64,000 nucleotides of DNA, from contig NZ_JASAMB010000009.1 in assembly GCF_029948125.1 (NCBI RefSeq), positions 124,001-188,000 of the forward strand, written 5' to 3'. This document shows positions 18,546 to 26,309 of this stretch, piece after piece; within the stretch, counting starts at the first letter, position 1; every line of letters starts with the position of its first letter. Both the position numbers and the translations under genes were made by a program. The notes under the pieces are model-generated. The model saw only the letters and a program-made list of their open reading frames with translations, was not told where the DNA came from and did not search any database. Origin of the DNA: Catellatospora sp. KI3. GTDB taxonomy: Bacteria; Actinomycetota; Actinomycetes; Mycobacteriales; Micromonosporaceae.

Positions 18546-19211
18546 ATGGAGAGTGCTACCACCGTCGACCGAGCCGTCACCTCGCGCGGAGAGCTGGTGC
18601 TCCGGGAGAGCGACGGACACTACGAGGTGATCAGCAACGGCGTGTTCCTCATGGATACCCGGGCCGGGCAGTCCGAGCGCCTGCTGGTGCGGGCCGCGCT
18701 GGACACCGCCCCGGACGGCGCCAGGCTGCTCATCGGCGGCCTCGGCGTCGGCTTCTCCCTCGCCGAGGCGGCCGCCTCGGCCCGGCCCGCCCACATCACG
18801 GTGGCCGAGATCGAACCGACGCTGGTCGCGTGGCACCGCGGGCCGCTCGCCCGGTTCAGCGCCGGGGCCATGGACGATCCCCGGGTACGGGTCGTCACCG
18901 CCGACCTGACCGCGTGGCTGCGCACCAGCGCCGAGACCTTCGACGCCATCTGCCTGGACATCGACAACGGCCCCGACTGGACCGTGTTCGACGGCAACGC
19001 CGCCCTGTACACCGACGACGGCCTCGAACTGCTCCGCCGGCACCTCACCCCGGCCGGGGTCCTCGCCGTGTGGAGCGCGGGCGAGTCGCCCGCCTTCGCC
19101 CGGCGCCTCGACGCCGCCGTCGGCCCGGTCCGGACCCTGCGCGTGCCGGTCCCGCGCGGCGAGCCCGACATCGTCTACCTGGCCTGGCCGCGCGGGACGG
19201 AGCCGCGCTGA
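18546..19211 (+). CDS. Spermidine synthase-fold SAM-dependent methyltransferase-like protein
   Basis: 221 residues from ATG 18546. The Rossmann core is visible: a beta strand with glycine loop (RLLIGGLGVGFSLAEAA near 65), an acidic strand end (ITVAEIEPTLVAWHR), a second DP-containing strand (DPRVRVVTADLTAWL) and FDAICLDIDNGPDW. The pattern is that of spermidine synthase-like proteins, but polyamine-binding residues are not obvious, so the substrate is open. A preceding TTG (LLDME) is an alternative start. The gene stands alone between two terminators. Confidence 0.7.
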   Translation: MESATTVDRAVTSRGELVLRESDGHYEVISNGVFLMDTRAGQSERLLVRAALDTAPDGARLLIGGLGVGFSLAEAAASARPAHITVAEIEPTLVAWHRGPLARFSAGAMDDPRVRVVTADLTAWLRTSAETFDAICLDIDNGPDWTVFDGNAALYTDDGLELLRRHLTPAGVLAVWSAGESPAFARRLDAAVGPVRTLRVPVPRGEPDIVYLAWPRGTEPR

Positions 19212-19224
19212 GCGCGGTCCGCCG

Positions 19225-19398
19225 TCACATGGGCGGCGGCGGCACCGGCGGGATCGGCGACGGGCTCGGCGCGGGCGGCTGCGGCGGCGCGGGCACCGGC
19301 GGGACCGGCGGCTGCGGCGGCTCCGGCATGGGCACCGGCGGCTGTACGGGATCCATCGGGTCGGTCATCTTCGCCTCCAGCGGTTCGATGCCAGCCAT
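19225..19398 (-). CDS. Short proline-rich ORF (57 aa), coding status uncertain
   Basis: It begins MAGIEPLEAKMTDPMD and continues as almost pure P/V/M/Q repeats to the stop (PPVPAPPQPPAPSPSPIPP type). The composition resembles proline-rich linkers of actinomycete wall proteins, yet there is no signal peptide or anchor. It lies just downstream of the SDR gene on the same strand (41-bp gap). It may be a GC-skew artefact. Confidence 0.3.
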   Translation of the reverse strand: MAGIEPLEAKMTDPMDPVQPPVPMPEPPQPPVPPVPAPPQPPAPSPSPIPPVPPPPM

Positions 19399-19439
19399 GT
19401 ACCCGCGGCGGCACCGCCGTCAAACAGCCGTTCGAGGGC

Positions 19440-20321
19440 TCAGGCGCCCGGCTCGGCCGCCCCGGTCCGCGCCGCCGACCGCAGGCGGCGCTCGGCGATC
19501 CGGCCGAGGGCCGCGAACAGCGCCACCACCACCCGGTCGAACAGCCGGTCCGGCAGCAGCCAGCGGGCGAACACCGCCGCCTTCGCGCCGCGCCCGACCG
19601 CGTAGCGGGTACGCGGCCGCCGGACGGTCGCGGCCCTGAGGATCGCCGTGGCGACCACTTCGGGCGGCGAGATGTGGTCCGGCTCGGCCGACAGCGCCGC
19701 CGCGTACCGCCGGGCGGGTCCGGCGTAGGCGCCCCCACCCGAGACGGCCAGCAACAGCTCGCCCGCCACCTGCGGGAACTCGGTCGCGATCCCACCGGGC
19801 TGGATCAGCACCACGTCGACGCCCAGCGGCGCGACCTCCACCCGCAGGCAGTCGCTCAGCCCCTCCAGCGCGTACTTGGTCGAGTGGTACCAGCCGCCCA
19901 GCGGCTGGTACAGCCGTGCCCCGACGGAGGAGACGTTGATGATCCGGCCGCCGCCCCGCACCCGCATCTGGGGCAGGACCAGCTGGCACAGCCGCGCCGC
20001 GCCGAACACGTTCACCTCGAACTGCCGCCGCGCCTCGACCAGCGGCACGTCCTCCAGCGCGCCGAACGAGCCGTAACCGGCGTTGTTCACCAGGACGTCG
20101 ACCCGCCCGCACTCCAGCACGACCCGGTCCACCAGCGCGATCACGGCGGCGTCGTCGGTCACGTCGACGGCGGCCGTACGCACGCCCAGCGCCGCCAGCG
20201 GCGCCATCCGGTCCAGCCGGCGGGCCACCGCGTACACGGTGAAGTCGTGCTCGTGCAGCGACCGCGCGGCCGCCGCGCCGATCCCGGCGGAGGCTCCGGT
20301 CACGATGGCGACCCGGTTCAT
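19440..20321 (-). CDS. SDR family NAD(P)-dependent oxidoreductase
   Basis: 293 residues. Classical short-chain dehydrogenase: TGASAGIG cofactor loop at 9-16, NNAG near 85, catalytic Ser in NVSSVG and YHSTK (Tyr/Lys) near 150-155, then VLIQPGGIATEF. A C-terminal extension of about 60 residues beyond the usual 240 has a hydrophobic stretch (VVVALFAALG). The TnpB element ends only about 15 bp upstream of the ATG, so the native promoter has probably been displaced or replaced. Substrate unknown. Confidence 0.85.
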   Translation of the reverse strand: MNRVAIVTGASAGIGAAAARSLHEHDFTVYAVARRLDRMAPLAALGVRTAAVDVTDDAAVIALVDRVVLECGRVDVLVNNAGYGSFGALEDVPLVEARRQFEVNVFGAARLCQLVLPQMRVRGGGRIINVSSVGARLYQPLGGWYHSTKYALEGLSDCLRVEVAPLGVDVVLIQPGGIATEFPQVAGELLLAVSGGGAYAGPARRYAAALSAEPDHISPPEVVATAILRAATVRRPRTRYAVGRGAKAAVFARWLLPDRLFDRVVVALFAALGRIAERRLRSAARTGAAEPGA

Positions 20322-20334
20322 CAGATTCCTTCCG

Positions 20335-21699
20335 TGGATACTCCGGCGTTCAGGCCGGGGAGGAAACGGAGCCCCTGTGGAGCAGGACAGGCAGAGCCGG
20401 TCCGCGGCCAGGGCGGACCGGTGTCCGCCCGCACCTCGACCTGAGGTCGGCCGTCTGTCCTGTTAGGATGTTCGGTGTGACCGGGGCGGTGAAGCGGGCG
20501 TTCAAGTTCCGCTTCTACCCGACCGAGGCGCAGGCCGCGCAGTTGTCGCGGACGTTCGGGTGCGTCCGGCTGGTCTACAACCTGGCCTTGGCCGCCCGGA
20601 CCGAGGCGTGGACCCTGCGCCGGGAACGGATCAACTACAACGCGACCTCGGCCCTGCTCACCGTGTGGAAGAAGACCGACGAACTGGCGTTTCTCAACGA
20701 GGTCTCGTCCGTGCCGCTGCAGCAGGCGCTGCGGCACCTGCAGACCGCGTTCACCAACTTCTGGGCCAGACGCGCCAAGTATCCGAGGTTCAAGTCCAGG
20801 AAGCGTTCGCGCCGGTCGGCGGAGTACACCGCCAGCGCGTTCCGTTGGCGCGACGGCACGCTGACCCTGGCCAAGATGACCGAACCTCTCGATGTCGTGT
20901 GGTCGCGGCCGCTGCCGCAGGGCTGTACGCCCTCGACGGTGACCGTGTCGTGCGATGCGGCCGGACGCTGGTTCGTGTCCCTGCTCTGCGACGACGTCAT
21001 CGCCCCGACCCCCGCCTGCGGCGCGGTCGGGATCGACGCCGGCCTGGACAGCCTGCTCACCCTGTCCACCGGCGAGAAGATCACCAACCCCCGGCACGAA
21101 CGCGCCGACCGCAAGCGGCTCGCCTGCGCGCAGAGGAACCTGGCCCGTAAGCAGAAGGGCTCGGCCAACCGGGCCAAAGCCCGGATCAAACTCGCCCGCG
21201 TCCACGCCCGCATCACCGACCGCAGACATGACCACCTGCACAAACTGACGACTCGGCTCGTTCGTGAGACTCAAACGATCGTGATCGAGGACCTCGCCGT
21301 GCGCAACATGGTCAAGAACCACCGCCTGGCCCGCGCGATCTCGGACGCGGCCTGGCGGCAGCTGCGCACCATGCTGGAGTACAAGACGGCCTGGCACGGC
21401 CGCACCCTGGTCGTCGTGGACCGCTGGTTCCCCTCGACCCGGCTGTGCTCGACCTGCGGCGCACTCGCGCAGCGGATGCCGCTGGGCGTACGGACGTGGA
21501 CGTGCCGCTGCGGCAGCGTCCACGACCGTGACGTCAACGCAGCACGCAACATCCTGGCCGCCGGACTGGCGGTGACAGCCTGCGGAGACGATGTAAGACC
21601 TCAACGAGAATCCTCTCGGACGGGGCAGTCGTCGGCGAAACAGGAACACCCGAGGGCGACCAAGGGAATCCCCGTCCGCTAGGGCAGGGAGGATGTCAA
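20335..21699 (+). mobile_element. Solo TnpB element (IS605/IS1341-like), no TnpA
   Basis: The left end is inferred near 20335-20370 from hairpin-forming sequence (CTCCGGCG...GCCGGGGAGG). The right end is inferred near 21699, after an imperfect hairpin CCCCGTCC-GCTA-GGGCAGGG (21670-21689) followed by AGGATGTCAA, the kind of 3' end seen in actinobacterial TnpB elements. No target duplication is expected and none was seen. It lies between the SDR promoter side and a lipoprotein gene. Exact ends need alignment to related copies. Confidence 0.65.
20468..21682 (+). CDS. tnpB: TnpB (IS200/IS605 OrfB) RNA-guided nuclease
   Basis: 404 residues. The N-terminus VKRAFKFRFYPTEAQ is the usual OrfB helix-turn-helix start. 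The RuvC-like site is complete: Asp190 in GIDAGLDS, Glu274 in VIEDLAVRNM, and HDRDVNAARN near 352-361. The zinc finger is Cys-x2-Cys (CSTCG) paired with Cys-x-Cys (WTCRCG). TnpB proteins cut DNA guided by an omega-RNA made from the gene's 3' end, promoting retention of the element. The tail after the last motif is longer than minimal and overlaps the presumed RNA scaffold. No TnpA lies nearby, so mobility would need a trans-acting transposase. Confidence 0.9.
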   Translation: MFGVTGAVKRAFKFRFYPTEAQAAQLSRTFGCVRLVYNLALAARTEAWTLRRERINYNATSALLTVWKKTDELAFLNEVSSVPLQQALRHLQTAFTNFWARRAKYPRFKSRKRSRRSAEYTASAFRWRDGTLTLAKMTEPLDVVWSRPLPQGCTPSTVTVSCDAAGRWFVSLLCDDVIAPTPACGAVGIDAGLDSLLTLSTGEKITNPRHERADRKRLACAQRNLARKQKGSANRAKARIKLARVHARITDRRHDHLHKLTTRLVRETQTIVIEDLAVRNMVKNHRLARAISDAAWRQLRTMLEYKTAWHGRTLVVVDRWFPSTRLCSTCGALAQRMPLGVRTWTCRCGSVHDRDVNAARNILAAGLAVTACGDDVRPQRESSRTGQSSAKQEHPRATKGIPVR

Positions 21700-21870
21700 G
21701 TGACTCCACTCGCGCGAGGTGACGACGCGGTGATCTTTGGACCACGGCCGTACGGCGTCAAGAGGTCTGACGGCTTTCCGCTTCCACGGCGGGCGCCGAT
21801 CGGCCGCACCCACCGTCGGATCTCCGACTTGAGCTGGGCAGAGTCGCTCGATCAACTTACCGTGTCGGCC

Positions 21871-22713
21871 ATGACCCCCTCACCGCCGCTCCACGCGGAT
21901 CCGCGCGACGCCGCCCGGACGCGTACCCGCCACCAGGCTCCTCGGGCCTCCGCCGTGCTGACGCTGGCCGGGGTCCTCACGCTGGCCCTGCTCGGCACGG
22001 CCGCCTGCGGCGGAAAGAAGGACGACCCGCAGACCGGCGCCACCGCGAGCACCGAGGTCAGCACCGCGCCCAGCGCGAGCACCGCGCCGAGCACCCCGGC
22101 GTCGGCCAGCCCGGCGCCGCAGCCGACGTCCGGTGGCGACAAGCCGCCGTCGTTCCCGACCTCGGCCAAGGACTACGGCCTGGCCACCCTGGCCGCCTTC
22201 GCCAGCGGCAGCAAGTCCAGACTCGACCTGTACGCCAACCAGGCGGCGGTCGCCCAGTTCATGGGCCACGGCAAGCCCGACAGCCAGTGGACCAACCTCG
22301 CCTGCGAAGCCGTCGGCGACGGCCAGACCGCCTGCGACTACCGCAACGCCCACGGCGACGACGCCCGGCTGACGATGATGAACACGCAGCTCGGCCACCC
22401 GACCGCCACCACCGACGTGTTCCTCAACCGCACCCAGTACGCCAGCGCCGCCAACCAGTACGTCACCGACTTCATGGCAGCCTGGCAGGACGGCAACAAG
22501 CAGCGGATGACCCGCTACTCCAACTCCGCCGTCGCGGGTGCGTTCCTCGGCAAGACCCCGCCCACCGGCACGCAGGTCAACGCCGTCCAGTCCGGCAGCA
22601 AGTGGACCGTCGAGGTGACCGGCCTGCCGCTGGGCTCGGGCAACTGGACGTTCACCGTCGACGGCGGCAAGCTCGGCGGCGGCAACGCGATCACCGCCGG
22701 CAAGGCCGACTGA
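21871..22713 (+). CDS. Putative lipoprotein with Ser/Pro/Thr-rich linker
   Basis: 280 residues from ATG 21871. Residues 1-30 are hydrophilic with several Arg, followed by a hydrophobic segment and a lipobox-like LGTAACGG, so the mature protein would be lipidated at this Cys. A low-complexity linker (ASTEVSTAPSASTAPS...) of about 50 residues precedes a globular part with two similar halves: each has an A..F..(A/D)..GNK/SR......YSN..AVA.F(L/M)G pattern, followed in the first half by an ACDYRNAHGD segment. It is not a family I recognise. The TnpB element abuts its upstream region. Confidence 0.75.
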   Translation: MTPSPPLHADPRDAARTRTRHQAPRASAVLTLAGVLTLALLGTAACGGKKDDPQTGATASTEVSTAPSASTAPSTPASASPAPQPTSGGDKPPSFPTSAKDYGLATLAAFASGSKSRLDLYANQAAVAQFMGHGKPDSQWTNLACEAVGDGQTACDYRNAHGDDARLTMMNTQLGHPTATTDVFLNRTQYASAANQYVTDFMAAWQDGNKQRMTRYSNSAVAGAFLGKTPPTGTQVNAVQSGSKWTVEVTGLPLGSGNWTFTVDGGKLGGGNAITAGKAD

Positions 22714-22718
22714 TCTGA

Positions 22719-22761
22719 TCGGACATCCGCTGCCCGGAACACGCGGGCAGCGGATGTCCGA
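22719..22761. terminator. 18-bp perfect stem terminator
   Basis: TCGGACATCCGCTGCCCG (22719-22736) pairs perfectly with 22744-22761 across a 7-nt loop, starting 6 bases after the lipoprotein stop. It lies about 50 bp before the MFS gene, so that gene should have its own promoter. Confidence 0.8.
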
Positions 22762-22807
22762 CACCGCTGGTAGCGTCGGACCGCCCCCGACACAGTGGAC
22801 GGTGATC

Positions 22808-23998
22808 ATGCCCGCGGCGCCCGCCGACCACCGGTCGCTGCGGCGCGCCCGGATCGCGGTCAGCCTCCAGTTCGCCCTGTACGGCACCATCCTCGGCACC
22901 TGGACCGCCCGCATCCCCGCGATCAAGCAGCACCTCGGGCTCACCGACGGGCAGCTCAGCCTCGGCCTGCTCGCCTTCGCCGCCGGGGCCATCCTCGGCA
23001 TGCAGGCCGCCGGACGCCTCGTCGACCGCCTCGGCAGCGCCCGCCTGCTGCTGCCGGTCGTGCTCGCCGACGGACTGCTGCTGGTCGCACCCGCCCTCGC
23101 CGGGAACCTGGCCGTCCTCGTCGGGTGCCTGCTCGCCTTCGGCACCGCCCACGGGCTGCTGAACATCACCATGAACGCGGCGGCGGTGCGGACCCAGCGG
23201 GCCTGGCAGGCGCCCATCATGTCGTCGTTCCACGCCGTGTACAGCGTCGGCGGGTTCCTCGGCGCGGCCGTCGGCGGCCTGTGCGCGTACGCGGGACTGG
23301 GCGCGGCCGCCACCTTCGCCGCCGTCACCGGCCTGGTCGTGGTCACCGCCGTCCCGACCGCCCGCTGGGGGCTCGCCCCGGACGCGCCGGAGGCCCAGCC
23401 GCCGGCCGACCGCCGCGCGGCCCCGCTGCCGGGCGTGACGCTGCTCGGCGTGCTCGTCTTCTGCTGCCTGGTGGGGGAGGGCGCCGCCGCCGACTGGAGC
23501 ACCGTCTACCTGCGGGACAGCCTCGGCAGCACCCCGGGCTTCGCCGCCGCCGCGTACGCCGCCTTCTCGATCATGATGATGGCCGGGCGGCTCGTCGGCG
23601 ACCGCCTGACCCGGACCCTCGGCCCGGTCCGGCTGGTGCGCGCCAGCGGCCTGCTGGCCGCCGCCGGGCTCGGCGCGGCGCTGCTGGCCGGGCATCCGGT
23701 CGCGGCGGTGGCCGGATTCGGGTGCCTGGGCGCCGGTCTGGCGTGCATCGCGCCGCAGGTGTTCTCGGCGGCGGGCAGCCAGGACCCGGCCCGGGCCGGG
23801 CAGGCGATCGCCCGCGTGGCCAGCCTCGGCTTCCTCGGCTTCGTGGTCGGCCCGCTCGTGATCGGAGCGGCGGCCGAGGTGACCGGCCTGCCCGCCGCGC
23901 TGTCCGTCCCGGCGGTCCTGGCCCTGTTCGTCGCGGCCTCCGCAGGCGCCCTACGCCCCCGCCCAGCGACCCCCGCGCCATCCCCAGCCGCAGGCTGA
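22808..23998 (+). CDS. MFS transporter (YbjJ-like)
   Basis: 396 residues from ATG 22808. About twelve hydrophobic segments are visible; the beginning LQFALYGTILGTWTARIPAIK, the loop AAGRLVDRLGSARLL and the segment IMSSFHAVYSVGGFLGA are typical of the YbjJ-like MFS subgroup, whose substrates are unknown. An earlier in-frame ATG at 22754 falls within the upstream terminator stem and is unlikely. Single gene. Confidence 0.8.
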   Translation: MPAAPADHRSLRRARIAVSLQFALYGTILGTWTARIPAIKQHLGLTDGQLSLGLLAFAAGAILGMQAAGRLVDRLGSARLLLPVVLADGLLLVAPALAGNLAVLVGCLLAFGTAHGLLNITMNAAAVRTQRAWQAPIMSSFHAVYSVGGFLGAAVGGLCAYAGLGAAATFAAVTGLVVVTAVPTARWGLAPDAPEAQPPADRRAAPLPGVTLLGVLVFCCLVGEGAAADWSTVYLRDSLGSTPGFAAAAYAAFSIMMMAGRLVGDRLTRTLGPVRLVRASGLLAAAGLGAALLAGHPVAAVAGFGCLGAGLACIAPQVFSAAGSQDPARAGQAIARVASLGFLGFVVGPLVIGAAAEVTGLPAALSVPAVLALFVAASAGALRPRPATPAPSPAAG

Positions 23999-24035
23999 CC
24001 CACACCCCCGCGCCGGGCCGCGTCCCGGGGGCTTG

Positions 24036-24099
24036 CTGCAGTTTCGGGGAAAGTGCGCGAATCTTGGGCGCGATTCCGGCAGTTTCCCCGAAACTGCAG
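24036..24099. repeat. 64-bp palindromic repeat, copy A
   Basis: The arms start CTGCAGTTTCGGGGAAA on each strand and continue to GAATC, 28 nt each, around an 8-nt centre. Located 38 bp after the MFS stop. Member of a four-copy family in this window. Confidence 0.85.
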
Positions 24100-24224
24100 C
24101 CACGGTCGGCCGCCGCCGCGGCAGCAGCGGCGGCGGCGGCGGCAGGGGGCCGGGTCACGGCGCTGCAACAATCCTGCAAACGGTCATTCATTGACTTCGG
24201 TTGGCTCGCGCTGCACCGTAGTGG

Positions 24225-24242
24225 TTGGAATGCGCTTTCCAA
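24225..24242. promoter_or_regulatory. LacI-family-like operator dyad
   Basis: TTGGAATGCGCTTTCCAA is an 18-bp dyad with one mismatched pair around a central GCGC, the format of LacI-family sugar repressor sites. It lies about 308 bp upstream of the pectate lyase start, plausibly near its promoter. No LacI gene is in the window. Confidence 0.45.
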
Positions 24243-24549
24243 GCGGCGGCGGGACCGGGCGACCCGCTGCGTACCACCGGGGCGCGCACGGGCGCGGGCA
24301 GTCCGATCGCGCCTGACCGGGCAGCTCCGGTGCGCCCGGCGGCCCCACGGCTCCAGCGGTTCGAGCTGGACGCGACTGCCGGCGGCATCGGCCGCCGGAC
24401 CGCGCCGCGACGACCGACCCGATTCAGATCGAGCACAGCATCCACGCCAGAGGTGGTGGGTGGCCGCACCGGGCGACCGGTCAGGGTCCCGACCGCCTGC
24501 TCGGCGACCCCTGACGACGGCAGCAACCGAACCCGAAGGCGAGACCAGC

Positions 24550-26121
24550 ATGAACCGAAAAGTCCTATGGCGACTGGCCGCGACCGTGGCCACCACGACG
24601 GTCGCCGCCGCGGTCGGCGTGGCCCTGTCCGTGCCGCAGGCCTCGGCCGCGACCGGTGGCGTCACCGGCTTCGCGACCCAGAACGGCGGTACCACCGGCG
24701 GCGCGGGCGGCGCGACCGTGCGGGCGACCTCCGGCACCGCGATCCACACCGCGCTGTGCACCCGGGCCAGCAGCAGCACCCCGATCATCATCCAGGTCGA
24801 GGGGACCATCAACCACGGCAACACCACCAAGGTGTCCGGGTCCAGCTGCAACACGGCCGCCGACAAGATCGAGCTCAAGGAGATCAGCAACGTCACGATC
24901 ATCGGGGTCGGCGGCGGCGCGATCTTCGACCAGCTGGGCATCCACATCCGTGACTCGAACAACATCATCATCCAGAACGTGACGGTCCGGAACGTCAAGA
25001 AGTCCGGCTCGCCCCTGTCCAACGGCGGCGACGCCATCGGCATGGAGAGCACCGTCCGCAACGTCTGGGTCGACCACGTCAACCTCCAGGCGTCGGGCGG
25101 CGAGGCCGAGGGCTACGACGGCCTGTTCGACATGAAGGACGACACCAGGTACGTGACGCTGTCCTACAGCACCCTGACCAACTCCGGCCGCGGCGGCCTC
25201 ATCGGCTCCAGTGAGACCGACACCGGCAACGGGTTCATCACGTTCCACCACAACCTGTACCAGAACATCGACTCGCGTACGCCGCTGCTGCGCGGGGGCA
25301 TCGCCCACATCTACAACAACTACTACGTCAGCCTGAACGAGTCCGGCATCAACTCCCGGGCCGGGGCAAAGGCGAAGGTCGACAACAACTACTTCAAGAA
25401 CTCCATCGACGTGCTGGGCACGTTCTACACCGACGCGGCCGGGTACTGGCAGGTCAGCGGCAACATCTTCGACAACGTGACCTGGTCGGCGCACGACAGC
25501 GACCACAACCCGGCCGGGCCGAACCCGGTCTCCAACACCACCGTCAGCATCCCGTACGCCTACACCCTCGACCCGGCCAGCTGCGTGCCCAGCGTTGTCG
25601 CCGCCACCGCCGGTGCGAACAAGGGGCTGCAGGTCTCCAACGGCAGCTGCGTTCCGACCTCGCCGACGGCCGGACCGAGCAGCAGCCCGTCGCCGCGCCC
25701 GAGTGCCAGCACCTCGCCGACCAGCTCGCCGTCGCCGACCCCGAGCCAGCCCAGCGGCACGAACCTGAGCCTCAGCGGGGACTCCGACGGCTCCAGCAAG
25801 GCCAGCGGCACCAGCTACGGCAACGTCCGCGACGGCAGCATGACCACCTACTGGTCGCCGGCCGGCACCACCGGATCCATCTCGATCAAGTGGAGCACGG
25901 CCACCCGGGTAGCAAAGATCAACATCCGTGAGGCCTCGGGCGCGGTGGGCCTCATCGGCAACTGGCGGGTCATCAACGCCGACACCGGTGCCGTCCTGGC
26001 CACCGGTAACCGGGCGGGTGTCGTCAGCTTCACCGCGACCTCGCTGAAGAAGATCACCTTCGAGATCACCAGCGCGAGCGGCACCCCCAAGGTCGCCGAG
26101 TACGAGACGTACGCCAGCTGA
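24550..26121 (+). CDS. Secreted polysaccharide lyase family 1 pectate lyase with C-terminal discoidin-like module
   Basis: 523 residues; ATG 24550. A signal peptide spans residues 1-34 (ends ASA). The catalytic right-handed beta-helix (about 35-360) shows PL1 motifs: VRNVWVDHVNLQAS and DGLFDMKDDTRYVTLSYS (Ca-binding acids), then SRTPLLRGG with the catalytic Arg. A Pro/Ser linker (PSSSPSPRPSAS...) about 40 long leads to a 125-residue beta-sandwich like F5/8 type C/CBM modules (NVRDGSMTTYWSPAG). It cleaves polygalacturonate by beta-elimination outside the cell. A dyad at 24225 may mediate sugar control. Single gene with a strong terminator. Confidence 0.9.
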   Translation: MNRKVLWRLAATVATTTVAAAVGVALSVPQASAATGGVTGFATQNGGTTGGAGGATVRATSGTAIHTALCTRASSSTPIIIQVEGTINHGNTTKVSGSSCNTAADKIELKEISNVTIIGVGGGAIFDQLGIHIRDSNNIIIQNVTVRNVKKSGSPLSNGGDAIGMESTVRNVWVDHVNLQASGGEAEGYDGLFDMKDDTRYVTLSYSTLTNSGRGGLIGSSETDTGNGFITFHHNLYQNIDSRTPLLRGGIAHIYNNYYVSLNESGINSRAGAKAKVDNNYFKNSIDVLGTFYTDAAGYWQVSGNIFDNVTWSAHDSDHNPAGPNPVSNTTVSIPYAYTLDPASCVPSVVAATAGANKGLQVSNGSCVPTSPTAGPSSSPSPRPSASTSPTSSPSPTPSQPSGTNLSLSGDSDGSSKASGTSYGNVRDGSMTTYWSPAGTTGSISIKWSTATRVAKINIREASGAVGLIGNWRVINADTGAVLATGNRAGVVSFTATSLKKITFEITSASGTPKVAEYETYAS

Positions 26122-26134
26122 TCAGCACAGCCCG

Positions 26135-26170
26135 CACCGCGCCGCGGCCCTCACCGGCCGCGGCGCGGTG
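26135..26170. terminator. Bidirectional terminator hairpin
   Basis: CACCGCGCCGCGGCC (26135-26149) and GGCCGCGGCGCGGTG (26156-26170), a perfect 15-bp stem with a 6-nt loop, starting 13 bases after the pectate lyase stop and lying before the convergent GGDEF gene end. Confidence 0.8.
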
Positions 26171-26309
26171 ACCGATGAGCCAGCACGCCGGCCGGTGGTA
26201 TGCCTCCGGCCGCACAGCATCCGGGTCCGCACCGTCACCGCCGGCGGGATCAGCCGCAACACCGTCTTCACCAGCTCCGGAGTCCTGTCCCGGTACCGAC
26301 CGCGCGTGC

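Larger units (their letters stand above)
24000..24549. other. 550-base intergenic region before the pectate lyase gene
   Basis: It holds repeat copy A (24036-24099), a short GCC/GCG-rich tract near 24110-24145, a possible -35 TTGACT at 24191, the LacI-like dyad at 24225-24242 and then about 300 bases with no further recognised element. No credible ORF. Confidence 0.6.

Noticed and set aside
19225-19398. Proline-rich ORF as a definite wall protein
   Set aside because: No signal peptide or anchor; kept only as a low-confidence ORF.
24110-24145. GCC/GCG-rich tract resembling a microsatellite
   Set aside because: Too short and impure, and common in such GC-rich DNA.
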